Positions 22,503-33,236 of a stretch of DNA of 64,000 bases are shown one piece after another. Each line of letters begins with the position of its first letter. Within the stretch, counting starts at the first letter, position 1. The notes beneath the pieces were generated by a model. The model was given only the letters and a program-made list of their open reading frames with translations, was not told where the DNA came from and did no database searches. The translations under genes were made by a program, and so were the position numbers. Source of the stretch: Tubiluchus corallicola (taxonomy: Eukaryota > Priapulida > Priapulimorpha > Priapulimorphida > Tubiluchidae); contig JAQGDQ010002386.1 in assembly GCA_030141605.1 (NCBI GenBank), forward strand, positions 188,001-252,000. The letters are read 5' to 3'.

Positions 22503-24480
22503 AGCTTGATACTGTTGCTGCTATCTTGTGGTTGTGTGTATGAAGTTTACATATGTACACATTGGTGCTGACCATCTGAAGGTTTTCAAGGAAATGAATT
22601 CATTATATTTATAAAGATTGTCTTCCTGATTTGCTTGTGTTTTTCTTCTGTAGGCTATTAATATTATTTTTATGTTACTGTTCTGTTTGTGTTGCTTGCT
22701 TATTTCTAGCTTCCTAGTCTTTATATATAACTATGCATTACTTTCCAGTGAGAAATAACTTACCAAGAGTATGAAAGTTCACAAAAAGTCCTACTTTAAC
22801 TTTCAGAAAACTTGCCATGTGATTTGAAATTGTGTTTGACAAATTTGCTGCTTTGATATGCTGTGCTGCTTTAATTGTATTTGCATAATTATGTAAATAT
22901 GTGCCATTTACTGACTATTCGCCAGTCTTGGCACAGCTACATCTCCAGAAGTAAAGTTTGAGAAAAAAAATGTATACTGATGTGCAATTATTAAATTGCC
23001 TTCTGCTTGTTTCCATACTTCAGTAATGTGAGGAGAACAATGGTAGAGCAAAATAATTTTGCATAAATTGCCATGGATTTAATTAATCTGAAATTCTGAA
23101 TGAAACTGTAGCTTATTCTCATTTCCATCATTATGGCTGAATATCTTCTACAGTATGTGACCATCAGCTGTCCAATGTTGTGCCAGTCTCAAACTTCGAT
23201 TTGGGAAGTGCTCACTGTAAAGGCTTATAGAGCAAAAAACAGTCTTTTTCAGAAGAAATAGTTGTGTTTTCTATTATAAATTGGTCAGAAATCCGACTCA
23301 GTTTTTGTTCATTTCCGGTTGTTTGAACATCTGACACAAGTTCAACTTTAACTATTTATATTATTTGAACAGTTTGAATTATGGTTGATTGTGTTTTCTG
23401 CTCCTAAAAATATTAACCTTCACACTTGAACAACTTTATTGTGCTTTTTCAGCCATCATTGATATCAGTGTAATTTGTAACTAGTCTTATAAGCATTATG
23501 ACCTGGTCAGTAAAGCAGCTAAAGTTAAAAACACTATTAAAATGAGTTCTTTGCATTTCTGGCAAATAGCCAACCAGTTAATAACCTTAATTTCAGTTAG
23601 AATCGGATTAAATTAGAAGCCAAACATAGAAAGCAAGTACATGTATATTATTTTGCTGTCAGAATAAGTATTGCAAAATTTGATTTTTCAGTGATGCTGA
23701 ATATGCTTTTGAAATATCCAGGATGCTTCACTGGACTTTTGTGAAAGGATATCATGACTTTGTCCCACGTTGTATACATCATTATTTCACATTTCTGTAG
23801 CAACTTGTCCTGTATGTTGAATGTCTCATTTAAGCCGTTTGCAAAAAATGCCGTCCAATTTAATGTCAAAAAGGGATTACAAAACTTGTTTTTCTTTTAT
23901 TAGGCAGTGAATGATGCCCGTAGGCTGAAGATTCCTTTACTTTGACATTCTTCGTCTAGGTATTGCATCTATTCATGAGATCTTTTGCAGCAACTCACTT
24001 TAGAACTGGGTTTGAATAAACCATTGAAAAATCTGCTTCAGTACGAATATACTAGCTGTGAGTTGCTGGAGTAAGCTTTGATAATCAAATCACAGTTTTG
24101 TGGGGGTTTGTCTTCGCAACTTTTTTGTCTTGTGTGTTTCTTCTGCTTTATGTAACTACCTGTACAATAGTAATCGTGAAAACTATAAATGTACTCTACT
24201 TTTATTATTTAGTTTTATTATTTATAGTTTGGTTGCCACAGCAATTTTCTATTGCATAGATAGGATACACTGAGGTTGTGCTGTTATTAATATTTAAATG
24301 AGTTGCAAGTTTGATCATTTTAGACATATGTTGTAAATATTTACCACACTATATGTACTTGTTAGGATCAGTGTGGTTTGTATACTGGCTTTAACACTTT
24401 GTTGTTACCTCACATAATGAGGTAAAAAAATTACCTCATTATGTGAGGATACTAATAAATAAAATGTTTCAAACATACTT
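22503..24480 (+). other. Probable long 3' UTR of LRRFIP
   Basis: No open frame of note. The first strong polyadenylation signals in a good setting are two overlapping AATAAA at 24454-24463, right after a stable hairpin, which would give a 3' UTR of about 1.95 kb. Earlier cleavage at weaker signals is possible. Confidence 0.45.
24405..24448 (+). promoter_or_regulatory. Perfect 18-bp hairpin beside the polyadenylation signal
   Basis: 24408-24425 is exactly complementary to 24431-24448 around a loop of five A. Each arm also contains its own smaller palindrome (TTACCTCA ... TGAGGTAA in the left arm), so the site can fold as one long stem or two short ones. It lies six bases before the tandem AATAAA signals at 24454-24463. 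Confidence 0.75.
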
Positions 24481-24600
24481 AAAAGCTTGACTTGAATATT
24501 TTACAAAACTGAAATTGATAATCTTCATTTTCTGCTGTGCAAAGAGTGTGGTGAACTTATGACAAAGGTCAAGGGTCAGTATTTAAGATACCCTGTGCAT

Positions 24601-24670
24601 GCAGTCCAATACATTTTTGACAAATGTCAAAGGTCGCAGTCCAATAAATTTTTGACAAAAGTTGAAGGTC
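24601..24670 (+). repeat. Two-copy 35-bp tandem repeat
   Basis: GCAGTCCAATACATTTTTGA and its following bases, to AAGGTC, are repeated head to tail with a few substitutions. Non-coding. Confidence 0.7.
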
Positions 24671-26929
24671 AAGTTTAATATGTATAAAATTAATATGAAT
24701 TTCTGCAGTAGTTCGTGCACTTTTGTAAGAAAATGGGCAATAACAAAGCGAAATTAGCTTAACATAATGTGAGTTATGCCATAAATTCATATGAAAATGA
24801 AGTTTCACTGAAAGGTCATCATCTAAGATGAGTTTACAGTTTATGTATAACATGTTTATTGTTGGATATTGAATAAACATTTGAATAATTTCGATCATCC
24901 ATATGATGGTGAGAACAAATCCAAATGACTGCCTTACCAAATATGCATATCAAGGCAAATTTAACTAACAATTTATCAGAGAATATTTTACTGATTAAAT
25001 TATCAGTAATTAAAAATGTAGATACAAAGTGTTGTGGAATCACTAGTATGTACCACATATTAGCTGAGCCCAAGCTCTTTCACTTAAAAATGGGCACATT
25101 GCTCCTGTCTGACAAATAGTTAATAAAAAAGCCCCGTTAATTATGATCACAATTATATGTCTTTTAAAAGAGGCTGGAGCCTTTAGAAACTGTGTCTTCG
25201 TGTACCAGTTACTTGGCACACTTTTTGTGTTCACTAATTGATTACATCTCACATTACTTTCTTTATCCCAATTGCTCAATCCCAATTTTCCACAAGTAAA
25301 TATCAGAGTAACACATGTAGAGCCAAATTTTTTCATTGATGCGTTGTAGTCAACCAAACCTGTCGTTTCATAACGTCATCTTCCTTTTAATCCTAATGCA
25401 AGAGCTGTCACGTGCTTTATTATGCAAACAGATCCAAAGTTCATCGTAAGCCAACTGAGTAATGGGGGAGCTTAATGCGTGATTGAGAGGAAACTGCAGA
25501 CTTACATCTTATGTATAAACGATTTATTTTTGTGTTTTGTGCATTGTGCTTTCTCAATAATAACGTGGCAGGTATTTTTATGTATGTCAAAGTTTGGTGT
25601 GAACTTAATTACCTTAGTTTTTTTCCTAGCTAACCTACCAGCGGGAATTTATGTAAATCAAGAACAAGAAAAACCAAAATTCAGTGGTGTGTCTTCTGTT
25701 TATTTTCACATAATTTATCAGCACAAATGACATTGCAGTAACACAGACAAGTTTTAAAGGCATTTAAATCAAACAAAAAGTATTGCTTAAAAGAACTTAA
25801 CATTCTTCAAGCAAGAGATAATGTAATTCACAGGAAACAATTCTGAAAGGCCTTGTGGAAGAAACTTGACTTATATAAACAGCTGTCTTCTATTACCATC
25901 GTAAAATTGTGAGGAACAGCAGCAAAACGAGTTATTCAAAACAAATGCTGAGGCTTATGAAACTAACGAGCAAAGAGAAGAGCATGCTTATCATAGTGAC
26001 AGAAGAGACTTCATTAGCAATTATAAACAAACAATTAGACAATAGAAAAAAGAAAAGACACGGCACTTCAGTACACTATTAGGTGAGAAAGAGAAACGCA
26101 AACAATCAACAATTTTTTTGGATTTTGTAATATAGACACTTCTTAAAAGTGCAGAAAATCTTACCACATGCGAAAGAACACAATTATGAAAAATGCACAG
26201 ATTGGGACAATAATCATGATTCTCATTTATTGTCTAATGTTGTCCAACGACAGAATTTCGTCAGATCTGAGTTCTCGCTGGTACTTTATCAGATTCTGGT
26301 AGCATATAAAGTAGCTGTGCAAAATCGCGTCACTCGAATTACGGACTTTTTCATATGTATATGCAATAGCTTGGCTTGGCTGGACCTGTATTTCTAGGTC
26401 ACAAAGACACGAGATTGCAAAATCAGTTTTAAGTGGAAATGATGAAAATCTGTCTTCAGCTCGCTTTATGTTCAAATTTTCGCCAAAACATCGGACAAGC
26501 TTTTGTCAAAATTAATGAGGAGTAAGAACTTTGGGTTCACTAAACAATGGATAGCAATTTTACTGAATTGTAGACATCTGTTATTGTAGAGAGAAACTGA
26601 GGCTGGCAATTGGCTTAAGTTAAAACATATGCACTGGTATGAATTGACCAACGTCCACTAAGCTGTTAACAAATGTCATTCACAGCTTTTGACGTACCAA
26701 GAGCAATATCAACAAGCCACTTTTTGTGATGTAATGTCGCCAATATTTAGCCCACTGAACGATGAGAAGTGCTACATCAGTACTAGATAAGATGGCATCT
26801 GCTACTGGTCAAGATTGCAACTAAATTCTCCAGCTCATTTTAGAGCTCAGTTTTGTAAGCGTTCTTCTGAGGTGGTTGCGTTTTAACAGCTGAAACTTTT
26901 TGCAGTTATCCATAGAACAAATTGTCAGA
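24671..26929. other. Intergenic DNA, no gene recognised
   Basis: Several short open frames overlap on both strands (for example 25043-25357 minus, 26149-26475 on both strands), but none shows a recognisable domain, splice pattern or biased composition. The stretch separates the LRRFIP 3' end from the EGF-repeat relic. Confidence 0.4.
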
Positions 26930-28325
26930 TGATTGATTCCTGCGCTGACCTGAACAACCCATTAACCACGATTGCTACCCAGATGCACAAGATCCAGAAA
27001 CAGTTCCTTGTATTTGCCATGAAGGCTGGAACGGAGATTACTACGATAGTCAAGGGGCATATTAGAACATGCACGCCAAATGCCATAGGTCCATCAATTC
27101 CTAACTGTAGCTGTTTGGAAAGATGTGGAGACCTATGTGAAATAGACACTGACCCCTCCCTCCCACCCCTTGCCAAAACAGGGATATCTGCACAAAAATT
27201 AATGATACTTTTTTTGTCTGTATGATTTTGTGCTACTGTATAGAAAAAAGTCCCTGCATCAGCTATGAGAAATGATACCTATATACTAGATTCAGATGAT
27301 GAAGCTCCGCCGTTTTGTGACTGTGTGATCCTGCTTAGAAGGCGAATTTTATGTCATTTTTACTCTTTGCCAGGACTACGACTGTGTTAATGGAGAATGC
27401 AAACCAGAATCAAATAATTCAACTTAGCCTCATTGTGACTGCGAAGAAACTTACATAGGAGATCATTGTAATATTGATCTTCTTTGTAAGCCGAGTCCGT
27501 GTGTGAGTGGAGGGACGTGTTCTGATGACTACTATATGTGTGCTATATGCAGGCCAGAATGGGTAGGAAATAACTACAAATATTACAAATCCTTGTAAAT
27601 CTGCACCTTGTCTGAAGGTAAAAAATGCACTCAAAATACCACAAATCCATCATTTCCTACAACTGTATAGAAGGGATTTGAGGGAGACTTCTGTGAAATG
27701 GACATTGATCCTTGTTTGTCAAGTCCTTGTGAGAACAGAGCCCTGTGCACGGAAATTAATGACATTATTAAGTGTGACTGCTTCTGTGACAATCAGATAA
27801 TCCGTGTGAACATGGAAACTGTGAACCTTACAGCAATGATACATCGAAGCCACATCGCCACTTTGACGCTGGATAAATGGGTAAATATTTTGATCAACCA
27901 GTGTGACTCTAATCCATGCCCGCCACAATGACAGGACTTGCTTTGATGTTGTATATCAATATTATTGTCATTTCAGGCCCAGAATAGCTGGGTAGTAGAT
28001 GCACCATGAGGAATCCATGTCATAATTCTCCTTGTCTTGATTGCGTCTGCTACCTCAGCCCTAAGAACCTTGTGATGTACATTGTGCCAGAGAGAAGTAC
28101 ACCAGTTTCTGTGTGATTTGCAGCCACGTCAAAATGGTGGGACGTTCACGTGTACATGCGCAGACGGTTGGTGGGTGAATGATGTGAAGTGCACTATTCG
28201 TGTTTCCCGAATCCTTGTCATTATGTGGTCAGTGAATTGTTGAGGAAAGTGACAACAGCATTGTTATTTGTAAATGTGCTGTTGGTTGGATTGGCTAATT
28301 TTGTGAAACAAGCGGTGGTCCATGT
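26930..28325 (+). pseudogene. Decayed array of about ten EGF-like repeats
   Basis: Plus-strand fragments in all three frames carry EGF hallmarks in tandem: CICHEGWNGDYYD (about 27010), CSCLERCGDLCEIDTDP (about 27110), PCQNRDICTKIND (about 27165), DCVNGECKPESNN then CDCEETYIGDHCNID (27378-27478), CKPSPCVSGGTC (about 27487), CEMDIDPCLSSPCENRALC (27690-27750), NPCEHGNCEPYSNDTSKPH (about 27800), QCDSNPCPP (about 27898), NPCHNSPCLDCVCY (about 28010), QNGGTFTCTCADGW (about 28130) and CKCAVGWIG-stop-FCET (about 28275). Stops and frameshifts separate almost every repeat. Spacing is near that of contiguous EGF modules, so this is a broken Notch/fibropellin-style extracellular protein or the lost ectodomain of a neighbour. 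It lies 1.7 kb upstream of, and in the same direction as, the membrane-protein exons at 30062-33236. Confidence 0.75.
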
Positions 28326-28529
28326 AATGTTAAATGTTATCTAGAATATAAATATTTTTTCTTAGCTATTAAGTTATGAAAATACTGAAATAAAACTTTT
28401 AACGAAACGCTGAATTTGCAACGTATCTGTACACTTAGAGGTCCTCAGCTTTATGAACGATCTTCATTATGTTAACGGTGTTAGCTTATCTGGCTTTAAC
28501 TATAATGCTGCAATGAAGTTGGGTCTTCA

Positions 28530-28880
28530 CCGCCAGGGCGTCTGATTGGCCGCTCCTCTAGTTAGTTTGTTCCCTCGTATTTCGCATGCCAAATGGTCAG
28601 GGTTCAAAGCTAGGGTGATGAAACTTTATACAAACAGACAGAGATTTGTAGAAATAATTCGCCTATGATCTTGTCTTGTGTACTTCATGCAGGTTTGCCT
28701 TCGGAACAGGTGCCACGATAGTAAAGACACCTGTCCGTTTACTTCCTGAATCAAAGATACTGTTCCATATCGGCAGTTTTATACCTTGTATGCAAAACTG
28801 ATATGGATACCATCAATGGATCGAAACATCACAATATAGTGGTAAGGGGTGAAAATAAATGGCGGTTTGCCATCCTTACA
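28530..28880 (+). repeat. SINE-like dispersed repeat, copy C
   Basis: A box-B-like GGTTCAAAGC at about 28599-28608 sits near the head, and the 3' core at 28800-28860 (GATATGGATACC, AACATCACAATATAGTGG, GGGGTGAAAATAAATGG) matches copies at 4857-4920 and 49344-49410. A SINE of tRNA origin is likely; the head is diverged. Confidence 0.45.
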
Positions 28881-30061
28881 GTCCTACGAAATCCTATATC
28901 TACTCCATAATCGAATTTATAAAAAAGATAATTATTAAATTCAGAATCAAGATGATGTACATACACTGTATATTTTTGTGTCACTATTTAGGTGGACATT
29001 TTTTGTCTCTTGATCATTTTATTTTGATTCCCACTTTGTCTCTGACTATGCTGACAACTGGATCAGTTAAAGTTTGCTCTGTAAACAAAATTAAATACCA
29101 TTGACATGGCTAGATATTATACTTTATCATTCATATTTGCTTCTGCTTCTGTTTGCAGAATATCACCTTTCTCTCTTACTCTTATTATTAATCACCTATG
29201 TGCAGTATCTGGATAACTGGCACGGCAATAGAACTATAAAAGGGAGTTCTGGGAAAAAATTAAGTCAGGTTTATAGTCTTGATTTGTGGTCCTTGTGAAG
29301 CGAAGTCAAAAGCTCTCTTTGTTGATAGATCGTGCAGTAACAATAGGTCCTAGAATCTAGGCTTGTATGTACGGAACGGCATACATACTTACTGTTAGGA
29401 AAGAACCAATATCTCAAAGACAGAACATGGTAACATGTAGCCTACATTTTAAGCATGATATGTAAGACTGCCATACTAACTCAGTGTGCCATTGGTAAAT
29501 ACATAAATGCATAGATATAGCCCAACTATCATCGCAGTATGTACAACTATTGCCTCGTACAATAATAGTACCCGTACAGGGGCAGTTACAACAATGTTAT
29601 AAAAAAGCACAGGCAGTTCCAAAACCTAATATACAACACAGCTATAAATATTGTAACACATCATCAGACGTCAGTCAGGTCTGAGGTAGCAAACAAGTTT
29701 CTTATCACACTTCTGACACCAGTGTAGTGAAGAGGCGCTTCGTGTCAAATTATGTTGATGTGCGCAGCTCAGTTAGATCAAGACAGAAGAGAGATTTATT
29801 GTAAAATCCCTTGCCAGGCCCTTTGTTGCGTGTTCTTGGCGATGGTCTGAATCGTCAGATTTTTTAATTAAAACACATTTGCTGCTAGTCAAACGTTCAG
29901 GTGTCAGTTTGTTTTTGCATATACATGTAAATTATATTATCTGCTAGCACAGAGTCCAGTTCATGTATCAGGCATAAAGCTAAAATAGGCTAGATGCATT
30001 AAATAATCATGCTTTTTTTAGTTTTTCTGCATTCTTTAACGTTGGCCTTACCTATTTTCAG
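28881..30061. other. Non-coding stretch upstream of the membrane-protein exons
   Basis: No exon could be supported. Missing 5' exons of the following gene, including a signal peptide, should lie here or further upstream, but no candidate with the required phase-1 end was found. Confidence 0.35.
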
Positions 30062-30231
30062 CTTTTACAGTGGTTGCCTTTAGTAATGCGACCCAAGCAG
30101 TCAACTGGGCTTATCACGTCCGTTTCAATGGCGTCTCCAAGAAATTAAAATGGAGTGCGCCTGAGAGTGAGATGTCCGATGAGAACTTGTGTTTCTTTGC
30201 ACAGTATAAAATCAACAGCACTTCATGGAAG
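30062..30231 (+). CDS. Membrane protein exon a, extracellular
   Basis: Between ATTTTCAG and AAG|GTTGGT. It encodes FTVVAFSNATQAVNW and YKINSTSWK; two N-glycosylation sequons support an extracellular location. Enters in phase 1, so it cannot be the first coding exon. Confidence 0.6.
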
Positions 30232-33200
30232 GTTGGTTTCGCTATTAGTTATTCTTGCCATTCGATTTTTACGTGCAATCAAATAGATAATTACTCCTTA
30301 TTTCAATGATGTCTATTTGATTTAATACCAAAAAGGTGCTAGAAAGCACATTTTTGATGACTGTCATCAAAAGAAATGAATTAACAAAATCCTTCAACGG
30401 AAACTTACATTCGACTTTTAACTCTCATTCTGTTCTGTAATCCGAATGCAGAGAAAGTTGTTATTTAGCATGTCGTTTGATGTACAGTGCACAAGGTACA
30501 TAGCTTTTCCAGTTCGGAATTTTTCTTTTAAATGAAGCCAATTCCTCTCTTGTCCTCCGTAAAGATTTTATAGTCCTACTCTGCCAGCCCATTCTGCATT
30601 GTAGTTCCTATTATTGCATTAAATAAAGTTGAACTCGAGTGACATCACATATTAATTATTTAGAAGCTCGACTGTCACATGTGCTCTCGGGTGTCCTTTA
30701 TTATGAATACTACAAGTTTCAATTTTGCCAGGATTTACCTTGTGGCGATGGACGGATTTCGCACAGCGTCAGGTCTGCTCGTATCGGATCATGTGAAGGT
30801 TATAGTTCAGATTTGACTTATGGTATGACAACTTGCTTATGCCAGAAGGATGAAATGCAGGATTACACTTGCCCTCCTGCGTCTGAAGCTATGACAGGTA
30901 GCATTAATTACTGATCTCATAACTGGAACAACTAAAACTCCCTTTTCAACATTTAACATTTCACTGCCATTAGACCATTTTCCTACTCTGTGGAAAACCG
31001 CTAACGTCTGTCACCAACTCCAATCTTCTCAGTCTTGAAACTAGTCAAAATGAAGAACTAATCAAAATTAACAATTGGATGATAGCTAACAAACTAACAG
31101 TAAATTATAACAAGATCAAGTACATATTGATTACTAATAAACCTACTCGTCCTATTACAATCAAAATAAGCAATAATGTTCTTTATCAAACAAATAGAAT
31201 CAAATATCTTGAACTACATATAGACGTTCACATGAAATAGAATACATACATAAAAACCATTGCGGATAAAGTTAATAAAAATTCTTGTACAATCAGCAGA
31301 CTTACGTACTACACTGATACAAAAACCGTGAAGATGATATACTACTTTTATACATCCCTATTTGCTTTGGGATGGGGGAGAGCAAAAAATAATAGCCTGC
31401 AATAATATATGTATAGACTGCGAGAGATCCAGGTTGGTTTTGATATGATTGTGATTAACGAAGAAAACCATGCGACATTTTTAGTTTTACGATACGTCAC
31501 GATGTCGAGGTAAAAAAGCAAATAATGGACACCTATAGACGTAAAATTCTACGAAAAGTTTATTATATTTCAGTTTTGTTATGGGTTGATGTATTTATCT
31601 ACGCATTGTTTGGAATACCTTGCGTCCTATTGGTGTTTGTACTAACGCCATATCTCATATGCTCAAAACGCAAAGACTGTAAGAATGAAGATGATGATGA
31701 TGATGAAGACATTCCATTAGATGACAGCTCTTCAGTATCAAGTCTTGCAAATGGTGTTGTTAGTGAACAAAGGCAGGAAGTGCGGCAATCCTTGAGTGCC
31801 GTGAACAATACAATAATTTCAAATGACGGTGTGTCTTTGGAGAACTTTGATACTCGAACAAGCTTCAGTTATGTCGCAACAGACGGCACTATAGTATCAC
31901 ATGGGACTCGGCCACAGGAAAATAATAATTATGATTTAAGAAGCATTACGGAACCAATACGTCCCGAACAAGGTACAAATAATGTTTTCGTGGTTCTACG
32001 TAACACATATTTAGTTGCTTTACTTAGTGAAATATTTGAATTTTCAGCAAAATGTAAAATTGTAAAGAAAAACTAAATTCTTAAAGGGGAATAAAATGGA
32101 ACTTTAAGGTATATCCCCCAAAAAACTTTCCACACAAAGTTACGTTACCCAGCCTTACGCTTACCTGTTTGAACGACTTATGTAATTGGATATTCATGTA
32201 TCCCAGTCATCACCACTGACTCAACCAAAAAATGCATTGCTAATCTTACCAACGGCGTAAAGTAATTCATACTTTTGCTTAGTTAGCAAAGAGTGTGCTA
32301 CGAATGCTCTAATTTTTTGAAACTTTACCCAATGTTATCTAAACTTGTTTCAAATGACTTGCAGTCAAAATGGCTGCGCCAAATGGTCATCGCCGGACTT
32401 TAAATTTACAAGTTTTATACAGCGTTACTGATAGCGCAAACTCCGCGTGTAGTAAGATATCACGTTAGTGATAAAAAATTTCAAGACGAATTTTTAAGCT
32501 TTAATTCTCAAGAGGGTATTCTTGTCATTTGAAATGGGATTCAGGTTTTGTTATGTGATTTAACTTGTGAAGTGGTTTCTGATAAACCCGTTTGTACTTC
32601 GTTAGTTTTTTTGTATTCTTCTCCCTTTCCTTTTTCATCTTTTCCCCGTTCCATACCTCTTTTCGTATTTTAACGCAAGTTTTTGTTGCTTTCTTTCTGT
32701 TTTCCTTCTTGTGCGTTTCTCGTCTTCTTCTGCGACGTTGCTATTTGCCCCTTTTCATTTTTCTCTTGTTTTTCATCTTTTTTGCTGTATTTCTTCTTCT
32801 TTTTTTTCAGTTTTTCACATTTTGTGTTTGTTTTTGGTTTCGATGTAAATCTTTGTTATATTATATTATATTATATTATATTATATTATATTATATTATA
32901 TTATATTATATTATATTATATTATATTATATTATATTATATTATATTATATTATATTATATTATATTATATTATATTATATTATATTATATTATATTATA
33001 TTATATTATATTATATTATATTATATTATATTATATTATATTATATTATATTATATTATATTATATTATATTATATTATATTATATTATATTATATTATA
33101 TTATTTAATTTCTGATGCTGATGATGATTTTACGTTTTGCAATTTTTTGTCTTTTTTTATAGGAGCAGATGCAGCTCCACCTGCTTATGAAGACTTATCA

Positions 33201-33236
33201 CCTCCAGAGTACAATGCTGCTGTTAGACTTGAATGA
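30062..33236 (+). CDS. Single-pass membrane protein with two PPxY motifs (3' part of gene)
   Basis: Four exons with matching phases: 30062-30231 (1 in, 0 out), 30732-30897 (0/1), 31574-31972 (1/1) and 33163-33236 (1, stop). They encode about 268 residues of the C-terminal part: an extracellular segment with sequons NAT and NST, a small Cys-bearing segment, one transmembrane helix (IYALFGIPCVLLVFVLTPYL), a basic stop-transfer SKRKDCK, a poly-Asp run, a Ser/Thr-rich tail and a PPAYEDLSPPEYN end. The PY motifs should bind WW domains, such as NEDD4-type ubiquitin ligases. Shisa and related proteins share this layout, but the Cys pattern does not clearly match, so I give no name. The 5' exons are not identified. 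Confidence 0.7.
30732..30897 (+). CDS. Membrane protein exon b, Cys-bearing
   Basis: Between TTTTGCCAG and ACAG|GTAGCA, phase 0 to 1. It holds five Cys (DLPCGDG, IGSCEGYS, CLCQKDE, YTCPPAS), probably forming a small disulfide-bonded module before the membrane. Confidence 0.65.
30985..31400 (+). mobile_element. Non-LTR retrotransposon (LINE) reverse-transcriptase fragment
   Basis: A plus-strand frame holds INNWMIANKLTVNYNKIKY, then IKYLELHIDVHMK and, after a stop, NTYIKTIADKVNKN, then MIYYFYTSLFALGWG. These are the segments that follow the YxDD motif in CR1/Jockey-type reverse transcriptases. Both ends are missing. It lies in the intron between exons b and c of the membrane-protein gene and is distinct from the minus-strand copy at 15390-16570. 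Confidence 0.75.
31574..31972 (+). CDS. Membrane protein exon c, transmembrane and cytoplasmic tail
   Basis: Between ATATTTCAG and CAAG|GTACAA, phase 1 to 1. It starts with LLWVDVFIYALFGIP, spans the single transmembrane helix and SKRKDCKNED, and continues through a DDDDDEDIPLDD acidic run and a Ser/Asn-rich tail. The type I topology places the following PY motifs in the cytosol. Confidence 0.75.
32190..32510 (+). repeat. Dispersed repeat of about 300 bp, copy 1
   Basis: Matches the reverse complement of 46985-47290 over most of its length with many substitutions. Shared blocks include ACTTTTGCTTAGTTAGCA, AATGTTATCTAAA, AAGTTTTATACAG and AAAAAATTTCAAGAC. It lies in the last intron of the membrane-protein gene. 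No coding capacity; class unknown. Confidence 0.7.
32855..33103 (+). repeat. Pure (TTATA)n pentanucleotide array, about 50 copies
   Basis: An uninterrupted TTATA array of about 250 bp, preceded by a pyrimidine-rich stretch, 60 bp before the acceptor of the last exon. Because the unit is five bases and lacks stops in some frames, it produces artificial open frames of repeating YYIIL. Purity suggests recent expansion and likely length polymorphism. Confidence 0.97.
33163..33236 (+). CDS. Membrane protein terminal exon with PPAY and PPEY motifs
   Basis: Begins after TTTTTTTATAG in phase 1 and ends at TGA 33234-33236. The residues GADAAPPAYEDLSPPEYNAA contain two WW-binding PPxY motifs seven residues apart. 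Confidence 0.78.

Noticed and set aside
24569-25357. Overlapping minus-strand frames of 79-123 codons
   Set aside because: Three frames are open over the same AT-rich stretch, which is the signature of chance rather than coding.
29205-29267. Candidate 63-bp exon with acceptor TATGTGCAG and donor CAG|GTTTAT
   Set aside because: Its only open frame ends in phase 0, while the next membrane-protein exon needs a phase-1 donor; the other frames have stops.
32592-33236. 214-codon plus frame of repeating YYIIL
   Set aside because: It is a read-through of a pyrimidine-rich intron and the TTATA array into the true last exon; only 33163-33236 is coding.
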